Positions 1-9,506 are shown, numbered from the stretch's first letter. The stretch is 64,000 nucleotides of DNA from Pedosphaera sp. (GCA_028293325.1 JAQGPA010000080.1:62001-126000), one strand, 5' to 3'. Program-made: numbers and translations. Notes: generated from the sequence alone by a model not told the origin.

Positions 1-330
1 GGCAACACCATGTCCCAGGCGGTGCGCGAGCGAACGGGCGAGTTGGGGGTTCTCAAGGCCATCGGTTTTACCAACACCCAGATCGTCGCGCTCGTGCTCG
101 CGGAGTCCTGCGTGCTGGCGCTGATGGGCGGAGTTTTGGGACTTGGCCTCGCGTGGCTGATCACTTCAAATGGCGATCCGACGGGTGGCATGCTGCCGTT
201 GTTTTACCTGCCGTCGCGGGATTTGATTGTCGGTTTTGCCTTGAGTGTGGCTTTGGGATTGGCCACCGGATTTTTTCCCGCGCTGCAGGCCATGCGCCTG
301 CAAGTTGCGGTGGCATTAAGGAAAATGTAA
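1..330 (+). CDS. FtsX-family ABC transporter permease, C-terminal part (truncated by window edge)
   Basis: This is the 3' end of an open frame that enters from outside the window, so the true start is not visible. The visible 109 or so residues carry the terminal FtsX/MacB signature: an RERTGELGVLKAIGF segment, then hydrophobic helices with the LMGGVLGLGLAW pattern, and the usual ending of the FPALQAMRL type. Proteins of this family are inner-membrane permeases of MacB/Lol-type ABC exporters, whose ATPase and periplasmic partners are normally encoded nearby, here presumably upstream and outside the window. The stop codon lies one base before the next permease gene, so the two are translated from one message. 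Substrate cannot be told. The family is clear; the exact role is not. Confidence 0.85.
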   Translation, partial: GNTMSQAVRERTGELGVLKAIGFTNTQIVALVLAESCVLALMGGVLGLGLAWLITSNGDPTGGMLPLFYLPSRDLIVGFALSVALGLATGFFPALQAMRLQVAVALRKM

Positions 331-331
331 T

Positions 332-1531
332 ATGGCTGGCCCTATCAATTGGCTTTTGCAGGTCGTGTCCGTCACCAAGTTTGGCTTGTTGAGCATTCCG
401 CAACGGCGTGGTTCCGCGCTGGCCTCGATCATCGGCATCGCCGGCGTCGTTGCCGTGCTCGTCAGCGTGTTGTCCATGGCCACCGGTTTTCGCAAGACGA
501 TGTCTGGCTCCATCCCGCCCGATGCCGTAATCGTATTGCGCAGCGGCGCAACTAGCGAAATGGTCAGCGGGCTGACACGCTCGGACACGCGTTTGATCTC
601 CGAGGCGCCGGGCTTGGTGCATGGATCGGACGGACCGCTGGCATCGGCGGAATTATTTGTCATCATCGACCTGCCCAAACGCTCGACCGGCACCGATGTA
701 AATGTGCCGATGCGCGGCGTGGAGCACGCGGCCTTTCAGGTCCGCGACAAACTGAAAATCGTGGAAGGCCGTGCGTTTGAATGGGGCAAAAACGAGGTCA
801 TCATCGGCACCGCCGCCGTCAGCCAGTTCGCCGGTATGCAGGTCGGCGGCAAAATAAAAGTGGGCCGCGAACAATGGCCGATCGTGGGAATCTTTTCCGC
901 CAACGGTGCAGCGGCGGAAACGGAGGTATGGACCGATGCCACCATGTTGCAGGGCGCTTTTAATCGCGGCGACTCCTTTCAAGCGGTTTATGGAAAGCTG
1001 GCCACACCCGGCGCCTTCAGCCAATTCAAGGACGCTCTCACCACCAATCCGCAACTCGATGTAAAGGTCGAGCGGCAGGCTGAATTTAACGACGCCCAAT
1101 CGGCGATGATGACAACGATGATTAATACCCTCGGTGTGTTGGTCGCGGGGTTGATGGCTGTGGGCGCTGTTTTCGGTGCGCTGAACACCATGTACAACGC
1201 TGTGTCCGCCCGCACACGTGAGATCGCCACGCTGCGCGCCTTGGGCTTTGGACGCGGGTCGGTGGTGTTTTCCGTGATGCTGGAATCGCTGGCGCTGGCG
1301 TTGATCGGCGGCCTGCTCGGCGCGGCGCTTGCTTATCTGTTCTTTAACGGCCATCGCACCTCGGCCATGAATTTCCAAAGTTTTAGCCAGGTATCGTTCG
1401 CGTTTGATGTGACGCCTGCGTTGTTGGTGAAAGGAATTGTGTGGGCGGCAATCATCGGGCTGATCGGCGGAATCTTTCCCGCCGTGCGTGCCGCGCGCCT
1501 GCCCATCGCATCGGCCTTGCGGGAACTTTGA
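332..1531 (+). CDS. FtsX/MacB-type ABC transporter permease
   Basis: A 399-residue permease starting one base after the stop of the preceding permease, which supports translational coupling. It has one N-terminal membrane helix (about residues 25-50, after a short basic stretch), a large extracytoplasmic domain (about 60-245, MacB_PCD-like), then three C-terminal helices with the FtsX signature ARTREIATLRALGFGRGS and the closing FPAVRAARLPIASALREL. This is the normal length and layout. Two permeases in tandem usually form a heterodimer working with a LolD/MacB-like ATPase for export or lipoprotein handling; no ATPase is inside the window. The substrate is unknown. Confidence 0.88.
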   Translation: MAGPINWLLQVVSVTKFGLLSIPQRRGSALASIIGIAGVVAVLVSVLSMATGFRKTMSGSIPPDAVIVLRSGATSEMVSGLTRSDTRLISEAPGLVHGSDGPLASAELFVIIDLPKRSTGTDVNVPMRGVEHAAFQVRDKLKIVEGRAFEWGKNEVIIGTAAVSQFAGMQVGGKIKVGREQWPIVGIFSANGAAAETEVWTDATMLQGAFNRGDSFQAVYGKLATPGAFSQFKDALTTNPQLDVKVERQAEFNDAQSAMMTTMINTLGVLVAGLMAVGAVFGALNTMYNAVSARTREIATLRALGFGRGSVVFSVMLESLALALIGGLLGAALAYLFFNGHRTSAMNFQSFSQVSFAFDVTPALLVKGIVWAAIIGLIGGIFPAVRAARLPIASALREL

Positions 1532-1662
1532 TAAATTGTTGGCCGCTTGAATGTGATTGCCTCAACGGGGGATGAAATGCTAAGGATTGTGCCGAACACC
1601 TGAGTTTTTTTGATTCAAACAACCGTCCCGTGATTTGGGGCAATTCAGTTTCGGAGATCACT

Positions 1663-2688
1663 ATGAATAAATTCATCCTTTCCCTCCTGCTCCCGCTCAC
1701 CCTCGTCCTGCCGGCGCGCGCCGAATGGCCCGCCCGCGTCTTTGCCCCCTATATGTATCTCGGCGCGGGCGACGACTTCAAACTTACCGCCTGCGACGAC
1801 GCCTGCGGCCTCAAATATTATACCCTCGCCTTCATCATCGCCCGTCAGGATGGCACCGGCAAAGATGCCACCTACCATAAGGAACCCGCCTGGGACGGCC
1901 GCTTCCCCATGGACCAGAACCTTTACCAAGACCAAATCCAGGCCATTCGCAAACGTGGTGGCGACGTGATTGTCTCCTTCGGCGGCGAAGCCGGCAAGGA
2001 ACTGGCCAACGTCATCGACGATGCGGCCCAACTTGAATCCGCCTACCAAAAAGTCATCGATCAATACAAAATCACCTGGCTTGATTTCGACGTCGAAGGC
2101 AACAATCTCGACAAAGGCAAACAGGACAGCGAACGCCGCAACACCGTCCTCGCCAGCCTGCAAAAGAAAAACCCCGGCCTTATCATCTCCTACACTCTCC
2201 CCGTTGATCCCGACGGAATCTCTGACGCGTCCCAAGCCATCTTAACCGATGCCGCGAAAAAAGGTGTCAAAGTCCATTCCGCCAATATTATGGTCATGTA
2301 CTTCGGCAAAAAGTTTATTAACAAAGGTAAATCCGAAGGCGAACTCGGCGTCGATTCCGCCAACAAAACTCACGAGCAACTTCAAAAAATCGACCCCGCC
2401 ATTCAAATCGGTCTCTGTCCCTGCCTCGGCAAAAACGGCTCCAAGGACGAAGTTTTCATCCTGAGCGACGCCAAGATAATCAAAGCCTTCGCCGACAAAA
2501 CACCCTGGATCTGTTCGCTCCACTACTGGTCCATCAACGACGATGCCGCGCGCCCTCGCAAAAAGAAACCCGCCAACGCCGCCAACACCAGCACGAACAA
2601 CGTGGCTGCATCCACCCCCGCCCCCAGCCAGCCTTGGGCCTTCGCCACTCTTTTCAATTCCTTCACCTCCACCACTCCAAGTCGGTAA
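1663..2688 (+). CDS. Secreted GH18 (chitinase-like) glycoside hydrolase
   Basis: I place the start at ATG 1663, after a CGGAG ribosome-binding stretch, because it begins a clean signal peptide (MNKFILSLLLPLTLVLPARA, cleaved before EWP). A longer in-frame GTG start at 1630 would spoil the signal sequence. The mature protein opens with FAPYMYLG and has the family 18 core WLDFDVEG, matching the DxDxE catalytic motif with the glutamate as acid, followed by a PVDPDG strand and an NIMVMYFG segment. This fits secreted chitinase-like enzymes that lack an N-terminal chitin-binding module. The last 45 residues are rich in Lys, Pro, Ala, Ser and Thr and look disordered. Substrate (chitin or another GlcNAc polymer) is inferred. 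A strong hairpin follows the stop. Confidence 0.8.
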   Translation: MNKFILSLLLPLTLVLPARAEWPARVFAPYMYLGAGDDFKLTACDDACGLKYYTLAFIIARQDGTGKDATYHKEPAWDGRFPMDQNLYQDQIQAIRKRGGDVIVSFGGEAGKELANVIDDAAQLESAYQKVIDQYKITWLDFDVEGNNLDKGKQDSERRNTVLASLQKKNPGLIISYTLPVDPDGISDASQAILTDAAKKGVKVHSANIMVMYFGKKFINKGKSEGELGVDSANKTHEQLQKIDPAIQIGLCPCLGKNGSKDEVFILSDAKIIKAFADKTPWICSLHYWSINDDAARPRKKKPANAANTSTNNVAASTPAPSQPWAFATLFNSFTSTTPSR

Positions 2689-2702
2689 ACACGATTTGTC
2701 AT

Positions 2703-2734
2703 GGGCAGGCTTCGGAATCTCACGAAGCCTGCCC
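2703..2734. terminator. Bidirectional hairpin between convergent genes
   Basis: A perfect 12-bp GC-rich stem (arms GGGCAGGCTTCG at 2703-2714 and its complement at 2723-2734) with an 8-base loop sits between the stops of the GH18 gene and the convergent nuclease gene. The position suggests transcript ends for both strands. There is no long U-tract on the plus side, so it may be a weak or Rho-assisted terminator. Confidence 0.7.
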
Positions 2735-2749
2735 GTAAATCCATTCTCC

Positions 2750-3787
2750 CTACGGCTTGGGCGCCTCGCCAGCGTGCACGGCGTTTCTCTTTTCCAAGGT
2801 TCCCCTCAGGTAGCTATCGGGCGCTGCCTGCTGCCAGGCGGAATACCATATGTTCCCCAGCATCTGGCCGCCTGCGATAATTTGCGTGGTCAGAAAAGCT
2901 TTTCCATCGTGGATCGCTTCACCCTCCCCAAACAGTTTGCCCTCTTTCTCCAGCTTATACAACGGCTCTACTTGCTTGTGCTGCTCCAGGATATAGGACT
3001 CAATTTGTGTAAACGTATCGATCGACTTGCCCTCTCCATTGGTCGCCGAAAGCGATTGCGCCGGGTGTATGCGCGCCTTCATTTCATTCAGGCCTGCTGC
3101 ATCCAGCTTAAAAAAGTAGCCGTCCACCTTGCTATGAATTTTGGCCGTGGTGTAATGCTGCGGATTCTCCCCCACCCAGCCGTTGAAGTACTTCGTCGTG
3201 TGCAACGGTTGCGAGGCATCACCAACGTAATGCCCCATCACGCCCATGATGTAGAGCACGTCCTGCTGCGCGTTCGCAACCTCCTCCGGCGTGCCATACT
3301 TCTCAAAAGTCTTCAAATATGAAAAGCTCGACTTCAGCTTGTTATAGTTCTCCATGATCGCCCACGGCAGGAAACCCACCAACTGCCGCGTATGATCGCG
3401 ATTCTGGTCGGGATCAATCAGCGGAAATTTGTCCGGATGCCCCGCCCGTGCCAGCGCCAATTGCGCCACAAAATCATATCGGTAAGGCGACAAGGCATGC
3501 ATATCCACCCCATACATGTCCAACTCATCCAGATCAATAAAATGGTCCGGCGCATTGATATGGCTCAAGTCGGAGTTATTACGCCAACGATCCGGTTCGC
3601 CCGCCAGAAAGGCCACCCGCTCCTTGGCCTCCGGTGTGAGGACAAACGCTGGAAAATTGGTCGGCAACGAGGCGAGTGCCAGTTGATTGACGATGCGATG
3701 ACCTTCATAGTCCCATCCCTGGCATTCCCAGGAGCTAAGACCGGCAATAAGTAACAATCCCGACAACCGCACGAACATTTTTTTCAT
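2750..3787 (-). CDS. S1/P1-type zinc-dependent nuclease, secreted
   Basis: This 345-residue protein has an N-terminal signal peptide ending in SSWECQG, which would leave a tryptophan at the mature N-terminus (WDYEGHRIV). In the S1/P1 family that N-terminal Trp and the following GHRIV histidine are zinc ligands. The other ligand motifs are visible: SHINAPDHFIDLDE (Asp and His) and GVMGHYVGDASQPLHTTKYF (His, Asp, His). Such enzymes hydrolyse single-stranded DNA or RNA and act as 3'-nucleotidases in the periplasm or outside the cell, often for nucleotide and phosphate scavenging. The C-terminal part (about 190-345) is less conserved. The gene is monocistronic and convergent with the GH18 gene. 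Confidence 0.85.
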   Translation of the reverse strand: MKKMFVRLSGLLLIAGLSSWECQGWDYEGHRIVNQLALASLPTNFPAFVLTPEAKERVAFLAGEPDRWRNNSDLSHINAPDHFIDLDELDMYGVDMHALSPYRYDFVAQLALARAGHPDKFPLIDPDQNRDHTRQLVGFLPWAIMENYNKLKSSFSYLKTFEKYGTPEEVANAQQDVLYIMGVMGHYVGDASQPLHTTKYFNGWVGENPQHYTTAKIHSKVDGYFFKLDAAGLNEMKARIHPAQSLSATNGEGKSIDTFTQIESYILEQHKQVEPLYKLEKEGKLFGEGEAIHDGKAFLTTQIIAGGQMLGNIWYSAWQQAAPDSYLRGTLEKRNAVHAGEAPKP

Positions 3788-3894
3788 GGCTTCTATTATG
3801 GTTTTCGCCTATCATAGGGCACGTTGCGGAAAAGGCAAAAGCCAAATGAGGAATTGTCCCATATCCCTTTGGTTCCTTGGGCCATTCTCAAACC

Positions 3895-4758
3895 ATGAAG
3901 ATCATCACCGACGAGCGCTGCCTCACTTATTCCTCCCCCGGCCATCCCGAACGGCCTGCCCGCATCAGCCGCACTCTCGAAAAACTCCGCACCCAAACCG
4001 AACTCACCATCGCCTGGGATAAACCGCTTTCGGTCGCTGACTCCATCATCCTGCGCGCCCACTCCGCACAACTCCTCGCCCGACTTGATGAACCCGCGGA
4101 TTTCGACGCCGACACCCCTTGGTATCCAAACATAGCCGACCACGCGCGCCGCTCTGTGGGTGCCGCTCTGGCTGCGTTGCAGTCAACCCGTGCCGGCCAA
4201 ACCGCCTTCAGCCTCATCCGCCCGCCAGGCCATCACGCCACGCGTGACCAAAGCATGGGCTTTTGCTACCTAAACTCCATCGCCATCGCCACCCTCGAAG
4301 CCCTGGCCACCGGCACAAAGAAAGTGGCCGTCTATGATTTTGATGTCCATCATGGCAATGGCACCGAAGCCATTCTCCTCAACCAACCAGGTGCCGCCTT
4401 CTTTTCCATCCACCAATTCCCCTGCTACCCCGGCACTGGCGCGGCGAATGTAGGCAACAATTGTTTCAATTATCCTGTCCCTCCCGCAACACCACGTAAG
4501 CAATACCGCCAAATCCTCTCCGCCGCCTTGACCGACCTGATAAAATTCAAACCCGACCTCGTCGCTGTCTCCGCCGGCTTTGACGCCTATGCCCGCGACC
4601 CACTCGCTCAAGAAACGCTCGAAGCGGAGGACTACTATTGGCTCGGCCAATCCATCCGCAAATTGGGCATCCCCACTTTCAGTCTTTTGGAAGGCGGCTA
4701 CAGTGACGATCTCCCCGAACTCATCTTCGCGTACCTGAAAGGCCTCGACGGTTTGTAA
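3895..4758 (+). CDS. Histone-deacetylase-family amidohydrolase (acetoin utilization/APAH-like)
   Basis: I start at ATG 3895 (MKIITDERCL), which gives the canonical family N-terminus; an in-frame TTG at 3877 would add six residues. The 287-residue protein has the arginase/deacetylase fold motifs in order: SPGHPERPARI, RPPGHHATRDQSMGFCYLN with the catalytic His-His pair, the metal-binding VYDFDVHHGNGTEAI, SIHQFPCYPGTG, VSAGFDAYARDPLA with the third metal Asp, and LEGGYS near the end. These enzymes remove acetyl groups from lysines, polyamines or small amides using zinc. Bacterial substrates vary and cannot be told here. The stop codon abuts the stop of the convergent cysA gene with no base between them. 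Confidence 0.87.
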   Translation: MKIITDERCLTYSSPGHPERPARISRTLEKLRTQTELTIAWDKPLSVADSIILRAHSAQLLARLDEPADFDADTPWYPNIADHARRSVGAALAALQSTRAGQTAFSLIRPPGHHATRDQSMGFCYLNSIAIATLEALATGTKKVAVYDFDVHHGNGTEAILLNQPGAAFFSIHQFPCYPGTGAANVGNNCFNYPVPPATPRKQYRQILSAALTDLIKFKPDLVAVSAGFDAYARDPLAQETLEAEDYYWLGQSIRKLGIPTFSLLEGGYSDDLPELIFAYLKGLDGL

Positions 4759-5862
4759 TTAAATATGTTCCCCAATCGTCGGCGGCAATTCGTAAGTCGT
4801 GTGCAGTTCCGGCGGCAGTCCGCTTGCCTCGCTTGAAAGCACACGATACTGCCGGATTTGCAGTGAAATCTCTCGTCCATCGGACAAGCCAAGCAAGGCA
4901 TACTCTTCCTTCGTTATGCGGGAACGCAGCACCAGCCCGGACGGCAGTTCCAATTCCAGCCGCAGCATGATGCCGAGAAAATAAGTGCGCACCAACACCG
5001 CACGATACCGATACTGCGCTAAATCCGTGGAAATTTGCACCGCATACGGCCGAAAACCAATCAGCATCTTTTTCCCGTCAGGATGAGTCGGAACCGGAAA
5101 CTCCAATTCCGCCACCCGTCCCACTCCATTCTGGACTTCCACCTCCAGCACATTCATGACGCCAATAAACCGCGCCACGAACTCATTGGCCGGTTGCTCA
5201 TAAACCTCCCGCGGCGCGCCAATCTGTTCCAGATTACCCTTTGAGAAAATCACGATGCGATCCGAAACCTCCATCGCCTCCTCCTGATCATGCGTCACGA
5301 ATAGCGTGGTGACATTCAGATCCTTGTGAAGATGCACCAGCCACTCACGCAATTCCTGCCGGATCTTCGCATCCACCGCCCCGAACGGTTCATCCAGCAG
5401 CAACACGCTCGGCTTGGAGGCCAGCGCGCGCGCAATCGCCACCCGCTGCCGCTGCCCGCCGGAAAGCTGATGTGGATAACGCTTCTCCAGCCCTTCCAAT
5501 CCCAGCAATTTAAGCAACTCCTCGACCCGTCCCGCAATGTCCGCCCGCTTCCATTTCTTGATCTTGAGTCCAAACGCGATGTTCTTGAAAACATTCATTG
5601 TCTTGAACAACGCGTAATTCTGAAAAACAAAACCGATGTTGCGCTTCTGGACCGAAATATCATTCACCCGCACGCCGCGAATGAAAATGTCCCCCTCCGT
5701 CGGCATCTCCAAACCGGCGATCATGCGCAGCACCGTCGTCTTCCCGCCGCCGCTCGGGCCAAGCAACGCCATGAGTTCACCCTCCTTCACGGAGAAATTC
5801 ACCTTATTTACCGCCGCGACGTTGCCGAAGGCTTTACTGACGTTTTTTACTTCAATACTCAT
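4759..5862 (-). CDS. cysA: Sulfate/thiosulfate ABC transporter ATPase CysA
   Basis: The last gene of the sulfur operon. It encodes the cytoplasmic ATPase that drives sulfate or thiosulfate import through CysTW. Motifs: Walker A GPSGGGKTT at about residues 34-42, the Q-loop, ABC signature LSGGQRQRVAIARAL, Walker B LLLDEPFGAVDAK and the switch histidine in VTHDQEEAMEVSDR. After about residue 240 comes a C-terminal TOBE-like regulatory domain. Its 367 residues are normal for CysA. It starts 16 bases after the cysW stop. The neighbouring permeases and sulfate-binding protein make sulfate the best substrate call. Confidence 0.95.
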   Translation of the reverse strand: MSIEVKNVSKAFGNVAAVNKVNFSVKEGELMALLGPSGGGKTTVLRMIAGLEMPTEGDIFIRGVRVNDISVQKRNIGFVFQNYALFKTMNVFKNIAFGLKIKKWKRADIAGRVEELLKLLGLEGLEKRYPHQLSGGQRQRVAIARALASKPSVLLLDEPFGAVDAKIRQELREWLVHLHKDLNVTTLFVTHDQEEAMEVSDRIVIFSKGNLEQIGAPREVYEQPANEFVARFIGVMNVLEVEVQNGVGRVAELEFPVPTHPDGKKMLIGFRPYAVQISTDLAQYRYRAVLVRTYFLGIMLRLELELPSGLVLRSRITKEEYALLGLSDGREISLQIRQYRVLSSEASGLPPELHTTYELPPTIGEHI

Positions 5863-5878
5863 GTCCGGGTTGCCCGCT

Positions 5879-6790
5879 TCAAATTTCTGATTTTAAGTCC
5901 GCCACTGCGCGTTGTGCCTGATCGTAGGCCCTCTGGGTCTTCCATTCAACCCAGGTCTTGATCCCCAATGTCAGCAATGCCAGCAACGCCAGCAGGCTTG
6001 CCACGGCAAATGCCGCCTCCGTGGTCCCGTAGCCCTCATACAATTTCTGCACGCGTAATGGCATCGTGTCCGTCTGGCCCGTAATATGGCCGGATACCAC
6101 GGAGACCGCCCCAAATTCCCCCATCGCCCGTGCATTGCACAATATCACTCCGTAGAGCAAACCCCATTTGACGGATGGCAGGGTCACATGCCAGAAAGTC
6201 TGCCAACCGCTCGCACCCAGGGTCAGCGCGGCTTGCTCCTGCTCCGAACCGGTCGCCTGCATCACCGGAATAAGTTCTCGCGCCACAAACGGAAAAGTAA
6301 CAAAGATCGTGGCGAGCACAATGCCGGGCACGGCAAAGATGATCTTGATATTGTGGTCATCCAGCCACTGGCCAAAATACCCCTGCATTCCAAAAAGCAA
6401 CACAAACATGAGTCCCGAAACCACCGGGGATACCGCAAACGGCAAATCAATCACGGTTATCAAAAGCGATTTCCCTCGAAATTCAAACTTGGCAATGGCC
6501 CATGCCGCCGCCAGCCCAAATACCAGATTTAAAGGCACGCTGATGACCGCAACAATCAATGTCAACCGAATGGCCGACCACGAGTCCGGATCCGTCAGCG
6601 ATGCGATATATACACTCCACCCTTTTGCAAATGCCTGAAAAAAAACATTCAGCAGCGGCAGCAGCAGAAAGACCAGCGCAAAAACCAGCCCAATGCTGAT
6701 GAGCGTCCACTTGACCCATGGCGCATCTTCGGTGCCGCGACGGGAAGCCGTCTGTAACGATGTCGGTTTGGATTGAACGTGGCCAGCCAT
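5879..6790 (-). CDS. cysW: Sulfate/thiosulfate ABC permease CysW
   Basis: A 303-residue inner-membrane permease with a hydrophilic N-terminal stretch (about 1-27) and six or so hydrophobic segments. It shows the binding-protein-dependent transport permease pattern that docks the ATPase, with TLPSVKWGLLYGVILCNARAMGEFGAV matching the EAA loop of CysW (here split at about residues 210-235). It pairs with CysT to form the channel. It begins five bases after the cysT stop. The C-terminal tail of about 20 polar residues is a small extension. Confidence 0.94.
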   Translation of the reverse strand: MAGHVQSKPTSLQTASRRGTEDAPWVKWTLISIGLVFALVFLLLPLLNVFFQAFAKGWSVYIASLTDPDSWSAIRLTLIVAVISVPLNLVFGLAAAWAIAKFEFRGKSLLITVIDLPFAVSPVVSGLMFVLLFGMQGYFGQWLDDHNIKIIFAVPGIVLATIFVTFPFVARELIPVMQATGSEQEQAALTLGASGWQTFWHVTLPSVKWGLLYGVILCNARAMGEFGAVSVVSGHITGQTDTMPLRVQKLYEGYGTTEAAFAVASLLALLALLTLGIKTWVEWKTQRAYDQAQRAVADLKSEI

Positions 6791-6795
6791 GTTAA

Positions 6796-7620
6796 TTAAT
6801 TGTGAAACCGGCTTGCCCAGCCTTCCAGATAGTTTATCAGTGCCAGAATTAAGAATGAAATGATTAGCAATACCACGGCGATAGCCGTCGCGGCGTGATA
6901 ATCAAATTCATCAAGCCGAACCACAATGAGATACGGGGCGATTTGCGTCTTATAAGGCATGTTGGTCGAAACAAAAACCACCGATCCGTATTCACCAACT
7001 GCGCGTGCAAAGGCCAGGGCAAATCCGGTCAGCACGGTCGGGAAGAGCGTCGGTGCCAGGATGCTGAAAAAAGTGCGCAACCGGCTCGCTCCCAGCGTGG
7101 CGGCAGCTTCTTCAATTTCCCCTTCTAAATTTGCCAAAACCGGCTGCAACGTCCGCACCACGAAAGGAAGTCCCACGAAGGTTAACGCAATAATAATCGC
7201 CACTCGCGTGTACGCTATCTGAATGCCCATCGGTACCAGATACCTGCCCAGCCAGCCGTTGGCCACAAACAGGCTGGAGATGGTCAATCCCGCAACGGCC
7301 GTGGGTAGCGCAAACGGAAAATCCACCAGCGCATCAACAAATCGTTTTCCCCAAAATTCGTAACGCACCAGCACCCAGGCCAGCAAGGTCCCAAAAAAGG
7401 CGTTGAGCAGGGCGGCAATTAAAGAGGCCCCAAAGGTTAATTTATAAGCCGCTATGGCCTGCGGGTGGGTAACGACCCTCCAGAAATCATGCCAGGATAG
7501 CTGAAACGTCTTTAGAAACAACGCGGCAATGGGAATAAGCACCAACGCGCTGAGATAAAACAGCGTGTAGCCCATCGTCAGCCCAAAGCCGGGGAGCGGA
7601 TTAAATTTTTTGTCTGCCAT
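6796..7620 (-). CDS. cysT: Sulfate/thiosulfate ABC permease CysT (CysU)
   Basis: A 274-residue permease, the partner of CysW. It has six predicted membrane spans, the LVDFPFALPTAVAGLT segment typical of CysT, and the ATPase-docking EAA-type loop around EEAAATLGASRLRTFFSIL followed by FARAVGEYGSVVFVS. Length and motif order are standard. It lies between cysK and cysW; the 60-base gap after cysK has no obvious hairpin, so it is likely in the same transcript. Confidence 0.94.
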   Translation of the reverse strand: MADKKFNPLPGFGLTMGYTLFYLSALVLIPIAALFLKTFQLSWHDFWRVVTHPQAIAAYKLTFGASLIAALLNAFFGTLLAWVLVRYEFWGKRFVDALVDFPFALPTAVAGLTISSLFVANGWLGRYLVPMGIQIAYTRVAIIIALTFVGLPFVVRTLQPVLANLEGEIEEAAATLGASRLRTFFSILAPTLFPTVLTGFALAFARAVGEYGSVVFVSTNMPYKTQIAPYLIVVRLDEFDYHAATAIAVVLLIISFLILALINYLEGWASRFHN

Positions 7621-7680
7621 GCACTATTGGAAGCCCGGAGCAAAAGCTATCTCAATTCGCTTGGCCAGTAAAAAGTTATT

Positions 7681-8661
7681 TCACGCTGCTTGTGAAAGAA
7701 AATCATTGATTACATCGCTTTCCACCCCGATATCCGCAAATAGCCATGAAGACAAATACCGTTCCGAGGAGGAGGGAATGATGGCTACAATCATTTTCCC
7801 TTTGTTTTCCGGGCGTTTTGCCACCTGTAATGCCGCCCACGTGATTGCCCCGCTGGAAATCCCAACCGGAATTCCGTCCAGCCGGTTGATTTGCTTGGCC
7901 ACCGGGCCGGCCTCTTCCTCTTTTACTTTAATAATCTCATCCACCACGCCCAAATTCAGATTATCCGGCACAAACCCTGCCCCAATTCCCTGAAGTTTAT
8001 GCGGCCCCGCCGGTCCACCGGAAAGCACCGGCGAGCCGGCCGGTTCCACCGCGATGGCCTGGAACTCCGGCTTGCGCTGCTTCAGCACTTCCGCCACTCC
8101 GGTGATCGTGCCGCCCGTCCCCACCCCCGCAATGAATATATCCACCCGCCCATCAGTGTCCCGCCAGATTTCCTCGGCCGTGGTCCGGCGATGGATTTCC
8201 GGATTCGATGGATTGGAAAACTGCTGCAGAATCACGCTGTTGGCAATTTTTGCGTTCAACTCCTCGGCCTTGGCAATCGCCCCCTTCATTCCCTTGGCGC
8301 CTTCTGTCAGCACCAATCTTGCCCCCAGAATCTTCAGCAGCTTCCGCCGCTCCAGGGTCATGGTTTCAGGCATCGTCAGTATAATCCGCAATCCGCGCGC
8401 GGCCGCGGCAAACGCCAGCGCTATCCCGGTGTTTCCGCTCGTCGGCTCAATTAAAATGGTATCCGGGTTGATGCGTCCCGCACGGAGCGCGTCATCGATC
8501 ATTGCCACGCCAATCCGGTCCTTGACGCTGGAAAGTGGATTGAAAAATTCCAACTTCAGCAGAATCGTGGCCACCGCGCCGTGCTCCCGCGCCGTGCGGT
8601 TCAACCGCACGAGCGGCGTGTTGCCGATGGTTTCCGTGATGTCATTGAAAATGCGTGCCAT
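7681..8661 (-). CDS. cysK: Cysteine synthase A (O-acetylserine sulfhydrylase)
   Basis: It makes L-cysteine from O-acetylserine and sulfide using pyridoxal phosphate, the final step of the pathway that this operon's transporter feeds. The 326 residues carry the substrate-recognition N-terminus [12 protein letters not shown], the PLP lysine in [11 protein letters not shown] (about residues 40-50), [13 protein letters not shown] binding the cofactor and substrate, the phosphate-cradling GTGGTITGV and ISSGA near the C-terminus. No CBS domains are present, so it is not cystathionine beta-synthase. The last dozen residues, ending DFLSQAA, are not diagnostic. Confidence 0.95.
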   Translation of the reverse strand: MARIFNDITETIGNTPLVRLNRTAREHGAVATILLKLEFFNPLSSVKDRIGVAMIDDALRAGRINPDTILIEPTSGNTGIALAFAAAARGLRIILTMPETMTLERRKLLKILGARLVLTEGAKGMKGAIAKAEELNAKIANSVILQQFSNPSNPEIHRRTTAEEIWRDTDGRVDIFIAGVGTGGTITGVAEVLKQRKPEFQAIAVEPAGSPVLSGGPAGPHKLQGIGAGFVPDNLNLGVVDEIIKVKEEEAGPVAKQINRLDGIPVGISSGAITWAALQVAKRPENKGKMIVAIIPSSSERYLSSWLFADIGVESDVINDFLSQAA

Positions 8662-8675
8662 AAGGTTGTCCGGGG

Positions 8676-9506
8676 TTAAATATTTTGTGCGATGGCCATC
8701 AGGTATCGGTATTCCACCAGGATGGTTTGCAGTGCGATGGAAAACGCCTCCACCTGCCGGTGCAGGGAAGCTTTCTGCGGTGTCTCCAGGGTAATCTCAA
8801 ACGGCGGCCGCTTTAGATTTTGCGGCGCACGCAGTACTCCTTCAAAGCCCTGGGAAATAATCCCGTTTCGCGATGCAAATCCATCAATCTGCCGCTCCAG
8901 ATTCCGGGGCAGAAATTGCTCGGCCTCACGCAACGCCGGCTCTAATAAATTCTCAGACAATACCGCGCCGGCCACATAACCATAAATTCCCTCGCTGGTG
9001 TTGTCGGAATGCAAATTGATGATCCCGTCAAACGCATGCGTCCACACTTCGGTCTCCAGCCACCTCACTTCCGGCTCCTGGGAATCCCGCCAAAATTCGC
9101 GATTCAGATCCTTCCCGTTGCGCGAATGCCGCGTGTTGTCTTCAAATCCCGTCGGGTTGCAAATTGGATAAAGGAACAGGCAATACCCTTTCGCCAGTTC
9201 CGGATTTTTCTCCAGTGCTGCCACGAATCGCGTCAGCGCCAGCGCCCCTTCCGGTTCATCACCATGAATCGCCGCAAATATTCCAATCCGAACCGTCTCC
9301 CCGCCCCCCTTCGGCCCGAGATACACATAACGGGGCAGCGCATAATTCTTACCACCTTCTTCAAATTGACCCAACGGCTTCTTGAACAGATGCTCGGAAT
9401 GTTCGGCAATCTGGTCCAATTGCGCCAGGAGCCGGTCCACCGCGCGCCGTTCCGGCAGCGGCCTGGCAACTTGACTCGCATTGGCAATGGTCGGTTCAGT
9501 CTTCAT
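8676..9506 (-). CDS. M14-family zinc carboxypeptidase / aspartoacylase-like protein
   Basis: The protein has the M14 zinc site: HGDEPEGAL supplies the first His and the Glu, and [10 protein letters not shown] the second His. The family's NPTGF...[10 protein letters not shown] block lies between them, and a catalytic Glu is likely in FEITLETP. These features fit the small succinylglutamate-desuccinylase/carboxypeptidase group. The frame is open to 9692, but upstream codons overlap the sulfate-binding-protein gene and encode a Pro/Thr/Lys-rich stretch, so I chose ATG 9506; ATG 9518 or 9590 are alternatives. It stands between sbp and cysK in the sulfur operon, with only 14 bases to cysK. A role in releasing sulfur from peptides or acylated amino acids is possible but unproven. 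Confidence 0.75.
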   Translation of the reverse strand: MKTEPTIANASQVARPLPERRAVDRLLAQLDQIAEHSEHLFKKPLGQFEEGGKNYALPRYVYLGPKGGGETVRIGIFAAIHGDEPEGALALTRFVAALEKNPELAKGYCLFLYPICNPTGFEDNTRHSRNGKDLNREFWRDSQEPEVRWLETEVWTHAFDGIINLHSDNTSEGIYGYVAGAVLSENLLEPALREAEQFLPRNLERQIDGFASRNGIISQGFEGVLRAPQNLKRPPFEITLETPQKASLHRQVEAFSIALQTILVEYRYLMAIAQNI

